64,000 bases of DNA, taken from positions 1 through 64,000 of the forward strand of contig CAYRTS010000007.1 of assembly GCA_964427285.1 (NCBI GenBank), in the 5' to 3' direction. A program made the position numbers and the translations under genes. Source of the DNA: SPCO01 sp964427285. Its GTDB lineage: Bacteria; Chloroflexota; Limnocylindria; Limnocylindrales; CSP1-4. Below the pieces are notes generated by a model, which was not told where the DNA came from, did no database searches, and saw only the letters and a list, made by a program, of their open reading frames with translations. Shown in pieces: positions 33,072-41,460 of this stretch (within the stretch, counting starts at the first letter, position 1; each line of letters opens with the position of its first letter).

Positions 33072-34088
33072 TCAGGCTGGCGGGAGCACCGGCGTCGGTA
33101 GCGGCTCCCCGCGGACCCCCGCCAACAGGTTCGCGGCGGCCATGGCGGCCATCTTGCCGCGAGTCACCCGTGACGCGGACGCGATGTGCGGGACGATCAG
33201 GCAGTTGTCCAGGCCGACCAGGGGGTCGTCCATGGGGATCGGCTCGGGATCCGTGACGTCCAGCGCCGCGGCCCAGATCACGCCGTTCCGCAGCGCCGCG
33301 GCCAGGGCACGCTGGTCCACGACCGGGCCGCGGGACGTATTCACGAGCACGGCCGTCGGCTTCATGGAGGCCAGCGTCCGGGCGTTGATCAGGTGCCGCG
33401 TCTCGGCGGTCAGGTTGACGTGGAGGGACACGTAATCGCTCCGCGACAACAAGTCATCCATCCCGACGTACGTGGCGCCAAGCGGCGCGGTCACGGATTC
33501 CGGGAGCCGGGCCACGTCGTGGTACAGGATCTCCATCCCGAACCCCTGGGCGCGTCGGGCGAGCGCCTGGCCGATCCGGCCAAATCCCACGATCCCGATC
33601 GTTGAGCCGTAGACATCGGGCCCCATGAGCAGCATCGGCCCCCACGTGCGCCATTGCCCGGCCCGCACGTATCGATCACCTTCTGCGACCCGACGCGCGG
33701 CCGCCATCAACAGTGCGAACGCGAGATCGGCGGTCGTCTCGGTCAGAACCCCGGGCGTATTGCCCACAGCGACGCCGCGCCGCGAACATGCCGGCACATC
33801 GATGTTGTCAAAGCCGACCGCGTAGTTCGCGACCACCCGCAACCCCGGCCCGGCCGCGTCGAGAAACTCGTCATCGACGCGATCGGTCAGCAGGGTCAGG
33901 ACGCCATCGCAGCCGGCAACCCGGCGGAGCAGCTCAGCACGTGGCGGCGGCAACTCATCCTCCCAGAGGTCCATATCGCAGCCAGCGCGCACGGCATCGA
34001 GGCCCTCAGCGGGGATGATCCGCGCCACGAACACCCGCGGCCTCGCGCCAGTCGCGCCGCCCACCCCGCTCGAACCAACCTCAGCCAC
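33072..34088 (-). CDS. D-2-hydroxyacid dehydrogenase (glyoxylate/hydroxypyruvate reductase-like)
   Basis: 338 residues from the GTG at 34088, which overlaps the end of the aminotransferase; a TTG at 34106 is the alternative. The NAD(P)-binding fold has IGIVGFGRIGQALARRA. Catalytic Arg lies in LVNTSRGPVVD, Glu in the DVTDPEPIP region and His in LIVPHIASAS. Family members reduce 2-oxoacids such as glyoxylate or hydroxypyruvate. The gene is the third of a proline dehydrogenase-aminotransferase-dehydrogenase operon, so it may reduce the oxoacid made by the aminotransferase (inference). Confidence 0.92.
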   Translation of the reverse strand: MAEVGSSGVGGATGARPRVFVARIIPAEGLDAVRAGCDMDLWEDELPPPRAELLRRVAGCDGVLTLLTDRVDDEFLDAAGPGLRVVANYAVGFDNIDVPACSRRGVAVGNTPGVLTETTADLAFALLMAAARRVAEGDRYVRAGQWRTWGPMLLMGPDVYGSTIGIVGFGRIGQALARRAQGFGMEILYHDVARLPESVTAPLGATYVGMDDLLSRSDYVSLHVNLTAETRHLINARTLASMKPTAVLVNTSRGPVVDQRALAAALRNGVIWAAALDVTDPEPIPMDDPLVGLDNCLIVPHIASASRVTRGKMAAMAAANLLAGVRGEPLPTPVLPPA

Positions 34089-35274
34089 GACCCAGGCCCT
34101 CCACAAATCGACCGATCCGCCCGAGCGCCTCGGTCAGGTTCTCACGCGAGTTTGCATATGAGATCCGGATGTGCTCCGTCCCCACGCCGCCGAACGCTGT
34201 CCCCGCCAGCACGCACACGCCTGCCTCTTGCAGCAACCGCTCGGCCAGTTCGGCACCGGACAGGCCCGTCCCGGCGATCGACGGGAACACATAGAACGCC
34301 CCGACCGGGGTCGCGCAGCGAATGCCCGGGATCGCGTTCAAGCCGGCCACGATGAGGTCGCGCCGAGCCTTGAACTCGACCACCATCGCGTTCACGTCGT
34401 CCTGGGGCCCGGTCAGCGCCTCAACCGCGCCAACCTGGACAAAGGTCGGCGCACACGAGATCGTGTTGATGATCAGCTGGCCGTAGGTCTGAACCAGCGC
34501 AGGCGGCACGATCGCGTAGCCCAGCCGCCAGCCGGTCATCGCAAACGTCTTGGAGAAGCCATCGAGGATGATCGTCCGCTCGGCCATCCCAGGCAGCGCG
34601 GCGATCGAGACGTGCTCTGCGCCGTCGTACAGGATCCGCCCGTAGATCTCGTCGGCCACGACCCACAGATCGTGCTCGATCGCGAGGGCCGCGATCCGCT
34701 CCAGGTCCGAGCGGGTCAGCACGCCGCCCGTCGGGTTGGCCGGCGAATTGACGAACAGGACCCGGGTCCGCGGCGTGATCAGCGCAGCCAGTTCGTCGAC
34801 GTCGAGCCGGAACTCGTTCTCCATCCGGATCGGGATCGGGACCGGGGTCGCACCGACAAAGCGCGTCAGCGACTCGTAGATCGGATAGCCGGGATCCGGG
34901 ACGATCACCTCGTCGCCCGGGTCCACCAACCCCAGGATCGCGTACAGCATCACGCCCTTGCCGCCAACCGTGACGAACACCTGCGACGGATCGGCCGTGA
35001 CGCCCTTGTGCAGGGCAACGTCGGCGGCGATCGCCTGCCGCAACGCGGGGATCCCGGGGAATGGCGCGTAGTGGGTCGCCCCATTGTCCAGTGCCCGCTT
35101 GGCGGCCTCACGAACGTGGTTCGGCGTATCGAAATCGGGCTCGCCGATCTGGAGGTGGATGATCGATCGACCCTGAGCCTCGAGTGCGCGCGCCCGCGCC
35201 GAGACCTCGAACGCGCTCTCCGTCCCAATCGTGCCCATCCGGGCCGCGATGCGACGAGCCAATGACACGGACAT
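34081..35274 (-). CDS. Class I/II pyridoxal-phosphate aminotransferase (AspC-like)
   Basis: 397 residues. ATG 35274 has an AGGAGGG site eight bases upstream, inside the gap after proline dehydrogenase. PLP Lys242 is in LDGFSKTFAMTGWRLGY. Other fold-type I markers are IGEPDFDTP (43-51), NSPANPTGG (176-184) and VVADEIYGRI (205-214). The sequence fits the Iγ aspartate/alanine/aromatic aminotransferase group; the exact amino acid is not readable. It overlaps the following dehydrogenase gene by eight bases. Confidence 0.93.
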   Translation of the reverse strand: MSVSLARRIAARMGTIGTESAFEVSARARALEAQGRSIIHLQIGEPDFDTPNHVREAAKRALDNGATHYAPFPGIPALRQAIAADVALHKGVTADPSQVFVTVGGKGVMLYAILGLVDPGDEVIVPDPGYPIYESLTRFVGATPVPIPIRMENEFRLDVDELAALITPRTRVLFVNSPANPTGGVLTRSDLERIAALAIEHDLWVVADEIYGRILYDGAEHVSIAALPGMAERTIILDGFSKTFAMTGWRLGYAIVPPALVQTYGQLIINTISCAPTFVQVGAVEALTGPQDDVNAMVVEFKARRDLIVAGLNAIPGIRCATPVGAFYVFPSIAGTGLSGAELAERLLQEAGVCVLAGTAFGGVGTEHIRISYANSRENLTEALGRIGRFVEGLGRG

Positions 35275-35285
35275 CTCCGGCCCTC

Positions 35286-36203
35286 CTACGGCAACAGTTG
35301 ACGAAGCGCGAACATGACATTGGCCGGTCGCTCGGCGATCCGGCGCATATACCACGGGTACCAGTGCTCACCATAGGCGATCAGCGCCCCCACCCGGTAG
35401 CCAGCGGCCCCCAGGCGGCGCTGCTGATCCTCGCGGATCCCGTAGAGCATCTGGACCTCGAACCGGTCCACGCCGATCCCGGCGACCGCCACCTGGGCGG
35501 CGATCTGCTCGATCAGCACGACGTCATGGGTGCCCAGTCCAAGGCGGATCGGTCGCTCACGCCCATCGAGCAGAAAGCGGACCGCCAGTCCCATGAAGCT
35601 GGCGTCCACGCTGCGCCGGTTGGTGTACGCGATTGATTCCGGCTCGTCGTAGGCGCCCTTGACCAGGCGGATGGCGGGATCGAGCGGTCGGAGGCGTTCG
35701 ATATCCACGGCGGTACGGCGCAGATAGGCCTGGAGGCAGAGCCCGGTCCGCGGCTGGACCGCACGCAGCCGCTCATAGAGCGCGACCGTCGCCTCGACGT
35801 AGGCGCTCCCCTCCATGTCGATCCACAGATACGAGTCCCGGGCGGCGGCGTGCTCGGCGAGGCGGACGAGGTGTCGAAAGCAGGCCTCCGGGTCCAGGTC
35901 GAGCCCCAGTTGCGTGGGCTTCACGGAGATCTCGCCGCGGATCCCGCGTGCGACGATCTGGTCGAGGACGTCGATGTAGTGCGCGGCAACCTCGTCTGCC
36001 TCGGTGAGGTGTCCGAGGTTCTCCCCCAGTCGGGTGTAGAGCGTCGCGATCCCCGCGGCCTGCAACGGTCCGGCCGCGTCAAGGGCGGCCGCCAGCGTCT
36101 CGCCCGGCATGAATCGGCGCACCGCCCGGCGCATGAAGCGCATCCGCGGCAGGCGCTCCTTGAGCCACCGATTCCGAGCCGCCCACAGGAAGACGCGCCG
36201 CAC
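35286..36203 (-). CDS. Proline dehydrogenase
   Basis: 305 residues, the size of the monofunctional bacterial enzyme. It oxidises proline to pyrroline-5-carboxylate using FAD and passes electrons to the quinone pool. Family motifs include ISVKPTQLGLDLD (about 92-104), LWIDMEGSAYVEAT (about 127-140), RLVKGAYDEPESIAY (about 180-194) and the C-terminal AYGEHWYPWYMRRIAERP, which holds the substrate-binding arginines. Start is GTG 36203. No pyrroline-5-carboxylate dehydrogenase gene is adjacent. It leads the operon with the aminotransferase and hydroxyacid dehydrogenase. Confidence 0.92.
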   Translation of the reverse strand: MRRVFLWAARNRWLKERLPRMRFMRRAVRRFMPGETLAAALDAAGPLQAAGIATLYTRLGENLGHLTEADEVAAHYIDVLDQIVARGIRGEISVKPTQLGLDLDPEACFRHLVRLAEHAAARDSYLWIDMEGSAYVEATVALYERLRAVQPRTGLCLQAYLRRTAVDIERLRPLDPAIRLVKGAYDEPESIAYTNRRSVDASFMGLAVRFLLDGRERPIRLGLGTHDVVLIEQIAAQVAVAGIGVDRFEVQMLYGIREDQQRRLGAAGYRVGALIAYGEHWYPWYMRRIAERPANVMFALRQLLP

Positions 36204-36288
36204 GGTTCCTCCTCGATGACGTCCTGCCCAGGATGCCCTGTCGGGCAGAACCGGATGGTACGCGACCGTGGGGCTACTATCGAGCCTG

Positions 36289-36726
36289 ATGAGTCGCTTC
36301 TACGACATCGATGGCGCCAACGCTGCGATCCCGGAGATCGATGGGATCGTCGCGATCCTGCGCACCCAGCGCGAAGAGCTGGTGCGCATGCGCGACGAGA
36401 TCCTGGCCGCGGGATCGGGTGGCGAGGGCACGCCTTCGCCGGTCACCGCCCCGAACGGCGAGAGTGAGGTGCCGATTTCGAGCGACCTCCGCCTCGCCCG
36501 CCTGCGAATGCAGGGACTGATCGACCAGATGGCAGCGGGTGTGGCCCGCATCGATGCGCTGGGGCTGACCCTGCGCGACATCGAGCGCGGCCTGGTCGAC
36601 TTCCCGGCCCTGGTGTCCGGCCGCCAGGTCTGGCTGTGCTGGCAGCCCGGCGAGCCATCCATCGGCTGGTGGCACGACCTCGAAACCGGCTTCGACGGGC
36701 GGCGACCGCTGGCGGAGCTGGCATGA
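36289..36726 (+). CDS. DUF2203 family protein
   Basis: 145 residues from ATG 36289. It opens with YDIDGANAAIPEIDGIVAIL and has a helical middle containing RMQGLIDQMAAGVARIDALG, then RGLVDFPALVSGRQVWLCWQPGEPSIGWWHDLE, all diagnostic of DUF2203. No function is known. Its TGA overlaps the next ATG, giving a tightly coupled DUF2203-DUF309-rhodanese operon. Confidence 0.88.
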   Translation: MSRFYDIDGANAAIPEIDGIVAILRTQREELVRMRDEILAAGSGGEGTPSPVTAPNGESEVPISSDLRLARLRMQGLIDQMAAGVARIDALGLTLRDIERGLVDFPALVSGRQVWLCWQPGEPSIGWWHDLETGFDGRRPLAELA

Positions 36727-37172
36727 CCGTCGGCGCAGTCGTCATCGGGCGAGACGGACGGGCGAAGGCCTACCGGCCACTCCCCGCTGCGGACCGGACG
36801 GCAGCGCTGCGCGCGGGCCTCGCCGCCTACGGAAGAGGCGACTTCTTCGAGGCGCACGAGCTGCTGGAGCCGGCCTGGATGGGCACGGACGTGCCGGCCG
36901 AGCGGGCGCTCCTGCAGGGCCTGATCAAGGTCGCTGCCGCGTATGTCCATGCCGCCCGCGGCAACCCGGTCGGGATCGGCCGGAACCTGGAGGGAGCGCG
37001 GCTCCGGCTGCTCGAGGCACAGGAGGACTACCGGTCCGCGGGCGTTCCCGATCCGACGTGGCTCGACATCGAAGCCCTCGTTGACGCCATCGACCTCCGG
37101 ATCGCCGACCTGGCGACGTACGCCAGCGGCCCGACCCTCGGGCCACCCGAATTGCCAGGGAGCTTCCCGTGA
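36723..37172 (+). CDS. DUF309 family protein
   Basis: 149 residues. The hallmark GDFFEAHELLEPAWMG (about 39-54) is followed by LLQGLIKVAAAYVHAARGNP, matching the helical DUF309 fold. The function is not established. The ATG overlaps the DUF2203 stop (ATGA) and its own stop overlaps the rhodanese GTG (GTGA). Confidence 0.88.
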   Translation: MTVGAVVIGRDGRAKAYRPLPAADRTAALRAGLAAYGRGDFFEAHELLEPAWMGTDVPAERALLQGLIKVAAAYVHAARGNPVGIGRNLEGARLRLLEAQEDYRSAGVPDPTWLDIEALVDAIDLRIADLATYASGPTLGPPELPGSFP

Positions 37173-37540
37173 CCATGCCCGGTCCGCTGCCGACCGTCGA
37201 TGTCTCCGAGGCCGAGCGGCGACTCCGGGAGGATCCGGAGCGGCCGCTCCTGATCGATGTCCGCGAAGTGGCTGAGTTTGTCGCCGTCAGGGCACCCGGC
37301 GCGATCCTGCTGCCGACGTCGACCCTCTCGGCCCGGGTGGATGAACTGCCAACGGACCGCCCCTTGCTCGTGATCTGCCACGTTGGCGGACGATCGGCGG
37401 CCGTCACGGGCTTCCTCGCCCGGAGCGGTCGCACGGACGTGACCAATGTGGCCGGGGGGATGGAGGCCTGGGAGCGGGCCGGACTCCCGGTCCGACGCGG
37501 TCCCGTGGAGCCGGGCGAGGGCGGCTTCCCGACGAGTTGA
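37169..37540 (+). CDS. Rhodanese-like domain protein
   Basis: 123 residues, a single rhodanese domain. LLIDVREVAEFVAVRAPGAI is the CH2A-like region and the active loop is VICHVGGRSA, with the catalytic Cys followed by a 5-residue loop ending in Arg-Ser. It should carry a persulfide or act in thiosulfate sulfur transfer. GTG 37169 overlaps the DUF309 stop. Confidence 0.9.
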   Translation: MTMPGPLPTVDVSEAERRLREDPERPLLIDVREVAEFVAVRAPGAILLPTSTLSARVDELPTDRPLLVICHVGGRSAAVTGFLARSGRTDVTNVAGGMEAWERAGLPVRRGPVEPGEGGFPTS

Positions 37541-37559
37541 CCGGGAACCGCCGGCCTGG

Positions 37560-37592
37560 CCGGCGCTCAGCCGGCGCTCAGCCGGCCCTCAG
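37560..37592. repeat. Three 11-bp repeats between converging genes
   Basis: Three head-to-tail copies of CCGGCGCTCAG (the third with one change) fill most of the 62-bp space between the rhodanese stop and the kelch-protein stop on the other strand. With the GCCGGCCTGGCCGGC just before, it can form GC-rich hairpins and may act as a two-way terminator. Confidence 0.6.
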
Positions 37593-37602
37593 CCACGAGA
37601 CA

Positions 37603-39057
37603 CTAGCGTCGGCGGCGGCTCATGAGCCTGCCAAACAGCGCTCGGGTCCCATCGCGGTGGGCAAAGGCCACACCCACCAGGATCAGCACGATGAAGTTGA
37701 CCGCGCCGACGTTGGCCGCATTGAGATAGCCCAGCTGCTGGCCGATTTCGCCGCCGATCGTCAGGCCGGGAACGGTGGCGCCGACCAGGCCGAGCTGGAA
37801 GAATGGCGCCTGGGGCGCCGTGTTGGCGCGGACGCTCGATGCCAGGACGCCACTGTCGCTAACGCCCCCGACCAGGATCGCATTTGGACCGCTGACGATG
37901 GCGGCGGCACCCTCGAGACCCGCCTGGGGCAGGTCGCTCACGTCCAGGTGCTTCCACTCGGTCAGTTCGCCGGTCGAGGTTGGGATCGCCCAATACAGCT
38001 CTCGTACCGGGCCCGAGCCATCATTGCCGCCCACTAGATAGAGCGCGCCGTTGGCGGCCCAGCCCGCCGCGTTTGTCCGGGCCACCGGCAGGTTCGCCGC
38101 GTTGTTGATATCCCAGCGAACCACCTTGCCCTCGTCGGGGTTCTCCGGTAGTCCCTCGATCGCCGCCTCGCCAAAGGCACCACGCTGGACGGCGCCCACG
38201 GGTCCGTTGGCATCGCTGCCACCGTAGACCCAGACGAAGTCACCGACTGCTGCTGCCGTCGCATCGGCCTGTGCTTGCGCAAGCGGTTGCTCGGCGGCCC
38301 ACGGGCCCAGCGCGCCCGCGTTGTCGATCAAGGACTTCCAGGTCGTCGCCACCGGGCCAGCCGGGCCCCGACCCCCGATCAGCAGGAGGCCGTCCGTCGT
38401 GACCGCCGCCGCCGCGGCCGTGCGGGCCTCGGGGAGGGCCAGCGCGTCGGCAATCGCCCACTCACCGAGGTCCCCGGTGGCACCATCCGGAGTCAGGACA
38501 AAGACCGTTGATGTCGGGGCACCCGCCTCGTTCGTGCCACCCGCGACGTAGATGCTCCCCGCGACATACGCAACGCTGGCATCGGCCCGGGGTGCGGGGA
38601 GCGCAGGGCCTGAGCCCCACGGGCCGAACCCGCCCGAGCCATCCGCGGCCGCTACGAAGACACCGGCCTGCGCCGTCACGCCATCCGAGCCGCCGATGTA
38701 CAGCAATTTCGTGCCGACCTGGACCACGGAGCCGCCGGTACGCCCGGCGGGCAGCGCCAGTTCCGGAGGCGAGGGATGCCAGGGCACCAGCGCCCCGACC
38801 GGGGCGGGACAGGGCAGCGTCTCGTTGGTGGGCGGACACAGGTTGATCGGCGACCAGGCGAGCACACCCAGGCTCACCGTGCGCCCGACGGTGAGGTAGT
38901 AGGCGCGGTCCGGCAGGTAGCCGAGCATGAAGATGATCAGGATCAGCCAGCCAAAGGCCTTGGCCGAGGCCCAGCCCCAGCCATCGGCGTCGAGCAGCCC
39001 GAACAGGGCCCGCCGTCTGGCCACGACTCTCCCGGCTCCGAGCGCCTGCTGCGCCAT
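37603..39057 (-). CDS. Kelch-repeat membrane protein at the end of the bc operon
   Basis: 484 residues. One helix near the N-terminus (about 35-55) and one near the C-terminus (about 447-465) bracket an outside region of kelch-type repeats. The repeats show GG pairs such as LLYIGGSDG, IYVAGGTNEAG, LLLIGGRGP, WVYGGSDANG, LYLVGGNDGSG and ILVGGVSDSG, giving a six-bladed propeller. The ATG has a GGAGG site five bases upstream. It follows the cytochrome c-cupredoxin gene by 45 bp on the same strand. A role in docking electron carriers or assembling the complex is a guess from gene order. I know of no characterised homologue. Confidence 0.78.
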   Translation of the reverse strand: MAQQALGAGRVVARRRALFGLLDADGWGWASAKAFGWLILIIFMLGYLPDRAYYLTVGRTVSLGVLAWSPINLCPPTNETLPCPAPVGALVPWHPSPPELALPAGRTGGSVVQVGTKLLYIGGSDGVTAQAGVFVAAADGSGGFGPWGSGPALPAPRADASVAYVAGSIYVAGGTNEAGAPTSTVFVLTPDGATGDLGEWAIADALALPEARTAAAAAVTTDGLLLIGGRGPAGPVATTWKSLIDNAGALGPWAAEQPLAQAQADATAAAVGDFVWVYGGSDANGPVGAVQRGAFGEAAIEGLPENPDEGKVVRWDINNAANLPVARTNAAGWAANGALYLVGGNDGSGPVRELYWAIPTSTGELTEWKHLDVSDLPQAGLEGAAAIVSGPNAILVGGVSDSGVLASSVRANTAPQAPFFQLGLVGATVPGLTIGGEIGQQLGYLNAANVGAVNFIVLILVGVAFAHRDGTRALFGRLMSRRRR

Positions 39058-39102
39058 GGTCCTCCATCCTCATCCGCCGTCCCGTCGGGGTCAGGCGGTC
39101 AG

Positions 39103-40161
39103 CTACTCCGCGGTCAGTGTGCCTGTCATGTTCGGGTGCACCGAGCAGATGAATGGGTACTCCCCGGCCACCAGGGCCGGCACCTGGTACTGCTGGGTTG
39201 CCACGCCGTTAAAGATTTCGCCCTTGAACACGCTGGCCCCGGCCCCATCCTTGATCTCGACGTTGTGCGGCGTCGTCGCATCCTGGTTGTCGAAGGCGAT
39301 GACGAACGGTGCGTCCGCCGGGACCGTGACGCTGGTCGTGGTGAACGCGATCCCCGACGCGACGATGTCGACAACCACGCCGCTGGGGTCCGCCGACCCT
39401 GACGGGGCCACCGATCCCGACGGGGCCGCGGACGGCGAATTGAACTCATCGGTCCAGCAGTCCGGGTATGGCGTCGCGCCCGCGTCGGGCTTGTAGGCCG
39501 CCTCACGCCAACCATTGAACGTCTTGACCTTGCCGCTGACCGGATCGATCTCGGGTTCGAACAGTTCGGGATCCCGGATCACGTAGGTTTCGTCGCTCGG
39601 CGCCCGAATGAATGCAATCAGATCGTCGATCTGGATGTAGTTGAGGGGACCCGGAGGATTCGCCGTATCCGCCCAGACGGGCATGGCGGAGGTCGGGTTG
39701 CCGCAGACGTACCGCCCGCCGGCGTCGAGCACCTGGCGAAGGTAGTTCTCGTTGAGGTGCACGAACAGCTTGTCCTGGCGGTTGAGGACCGGGCCGGCAC
39801 CGCCCTCGCCCTGCTCCCCGTGACAGCGAGCGCAGTTGGCCTGATAGACGTTGTAGCCACGCTCCACGGCGAGGACCTGCTGGTTCGTGGCCTCCTGCTC
39901 GAGGCGGGGCGTGCTGATGCCCAACGGCCCGGTCTCGTAGAACCAGTAGATCGCGGTGAACAGGACGACGACGACCGTCAGGAGGAAGCCGACCCAGCGT
40001 GCATTCGACGACTGGCGGACGACCTGGGCGGCACGCTCAGGGGTCAGCTCGAAGGCACGCACGGACGGCGGCGAGGTAAACCGTTCAACGGGCGCCGCAT
40101 CCACGGGCGGACGCACCATGGGCAGGCGTTGCTCTGGCTCGCGCCCGGGCGTCTCGGCCAT
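39103..40161 (-). CDS. Membrane-anchored cytochrome c fused to a C-terminal cupredoxin
   Basis: 352 residues. One helix (about 57-78, WVGFLLTVVVVLFTAIYWFY) anchors the protein. A mono-haem cytochrome c domain follows with CARCH (about residue 111) and a distal Met in TSAMPVW. After a Pro/Ser/Ala linker (about 245-262) comes a plastocyanin-like domain with copper ligands His in TTPHNVEI and Cys, His and Met in FICSVHPNMTG. So haem and type 1 copper sit on one chain, outside the membrane. Its ATG overlaps the Rieske stop (TGATG). The protein should accept electrons from the bc complex and hand them to a terminal oxidase. Confidence 0.9.
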   Translation of the reverse strand: MAETPGREPEQRLPMVRPPVDAAPVERFTSPPSVRAFELTPERAAQVVRQSSNARWVGFLLTVVVVLFTAIYWFYETGPLGISTPRLEQEATNQQVLAVERGYNVYQANCARCHGEQGEGGAGPVLNRQDKLFVHLNENYLRQVLDAGGRYVCGNPTSAMPVWADTANPPGPLNYIQIDDLIAFIRAPSDETYVIRDPELFEPEIDPVSGKVKTFNGWREAAYKPDAGATPYPDCWTDEFNSPSAAPSGSVAPSGSADPSGVVVDIVASGIAFTTTSVTVPADAPFVIAFDNQDATTPHNVEIKDGAGASVFKGEIFNGVATQQYQVPALVAGEYPFICSVHPNMTGTLTAE

Positions 40162-40835
40162 CAGATGCAACCCGTTGGCGTTCGCGGCGGGATCACGCCA
40201 GGCTGACCAAGGGCGACGGGCAACGGCCCAAGGGTGATCTTGCCCGTGTTGATCGTGAGCTTGCCGTCACCGTCAACCGTCACGGAGAACCGGTCCATCC
40301 CACGCGGCGCCGGCCCGAATGCCTCGCCATCCACCTTGACCCCCAGCCGGTCGTAGCGGGAGCCGTGACAGGGGCATTCCAGCCAGAAGTTACGGATGCA
40401 CGGATTCGGCTTGCAGCCGAGATGCGGGCAGCGCTGATAGAGCGCTCGAACGTTGAGCGCGGTGCCGTCGCCGCTCGTGTCCTCGCCGGCCAGAAACCGC
40501 TGTTGGGAGGGATCCACCAGGATCACGAAGGCCCGCGCCTCCGAGTAGTAGGCCGGATATCCCTCCGCGATCGGAAGCGCGGAATTCTGGAGCTTGACCG
40601 TCTCCAGATCGCCGATCGGGATGGAGGCCCCAAAGCCGCTGGTCAGGTTCGGCCAGGCAAATGCGAGCGTCCCGGCCACGACCTCCAGGAGCCAAAGGCC
40701 GATCCCAGTCCCCAGGGCGGCGCGCATCAGCTGCCGCCGGGACAGGCCGCTGACCTGCTGCTTGCGCAGGGACTTGATGGCCTCGCTGGTCAGCGCGGCG
40801 GACTTGTGGATCGGCTCCACCTGGTAGTTGCTCAT
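40161..40835 (-). CDS. Rieske [2Fe-2S] protein of a bc-type complex
   Basis: 224 residues. The two cluster loops are CPHLGC and CPCHGS, with the two Cys and two His ligands and the disulfide pair. An N-terminal SRRQLMRAALGTGIGLW stretch gives a twin-arginine signal-anchor, as usual for Rieske proteins. Between the loops lies KPNPCIRNFWLE, an insertion relative to mitochondrial proteins. It lies between the cytochrome b C-terminal subunit and the cytochrome c-cupredoxin gene. Confidence 0.95.
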   Translation of the reverse strand: MSNYQVEPIHKSAALTSEAIKSLRKQQVSGLSRRQLMRAALGTGIGLWLLEVVAGTLAFAWPNLTSGFGASIPIGDLETVKLQNSALPIAEGYPAYYSEARAFVILVDPSQQRFLAGEDTSGDGTALNVRALYQRCPHLGCKPNPCIRNFWLECPCHGSRYDRLGVKVDGEAFGPAPRGMDRFSVTVDGDGKLTINTGKITLGPLPVALGQPGVIPPRTPTGCI

Positions 40836-40857
40836 GAACGCTCGGTCCCTCGGGATG

Positions 40858-41460
40858 TCACAGGGCGAAATGCAGTCCGGGGCTGGTCACATACGGAATC
40901 ACGAACGTGTAGCCGGGTCCCCGGAAGAAGATCCCGACGAATGTCAACGTGAGCCCGAGGATGCAGAACATGGTGAACAGCACCACGGCGGTCTTGCGCT
41001 CCGACGGCCTGACGGCCAGGACGTTCTCGCGGTCGATGTACGGAATGAGCGCCGCACCGACCAGCACGAACGTGGGAACAAGCACGCCGGCGACCGTCGG
41101 GTGGAAGTAGGCGAGCAGCTCCTGGAGACCCAGGAAGTACCACGGCGCCTTGGCCACGGCCGGGGTCACGTTGCCGTTGGCCAGCTCCTCGAGTGGCGCG
41201 TTGATGAACAGGCCCATAAGCAGGAGAAAGACGCTCATGACGCCGGCCGCCAGGAACTCGATCGAGAGGAGGTGCGGCCAGGTCATGACCGTGTCGTCCG
41301 GCTCCTTCTGGACCCTGACCACAGCGTCTTGCTTGACCAGCGCCAGCAGCCGATATGGCCGAGCCGACATCGGCACGCGTTGCTTGTCAATCTCCGTGCG
41401 CCGCGCCGGATCGACCGGCACCACGACCCGCGTCTCGGACGGCGTCCTCTGGTCGGTCAC
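40858..41460 (-). CDS. Cytochrome b C-terminal subunit (PetD/subunit IV-like)
   Basis: 200 residues with a polar N-terminus and three membrane helices. The quinol-site PEWY loop is represented by AKAPWYFLGLQELL, with the Glu of PEWY replaced by Ala-Pro. The segment TWPHLLSIEFLAAG opens helix E. A separate cytochrome b C-terminus is the b6f-like split organisation. The GTG start overlaps the stop of the N-terminal subunit (GTGA). Confidence 0.92.
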   Translation of the reverse strand: MTDQRTPSETRVVVPVDPARRTEIDKQRVPMSARPYRLLALVKQDAVVRVQKEPDDTVMTWPHLLSIEFLAAGVMSVFLLLMGLFINAPLEELANGNVTPAVAKAPWYFLGLQELLAYFHPTVAGVLVPTFVLVGAALIPYIDRENVLAVRPSERKTAVVLFTMFCILGLTLTFVGIFFRGPGYTFVIPYVTSPGLHFAL

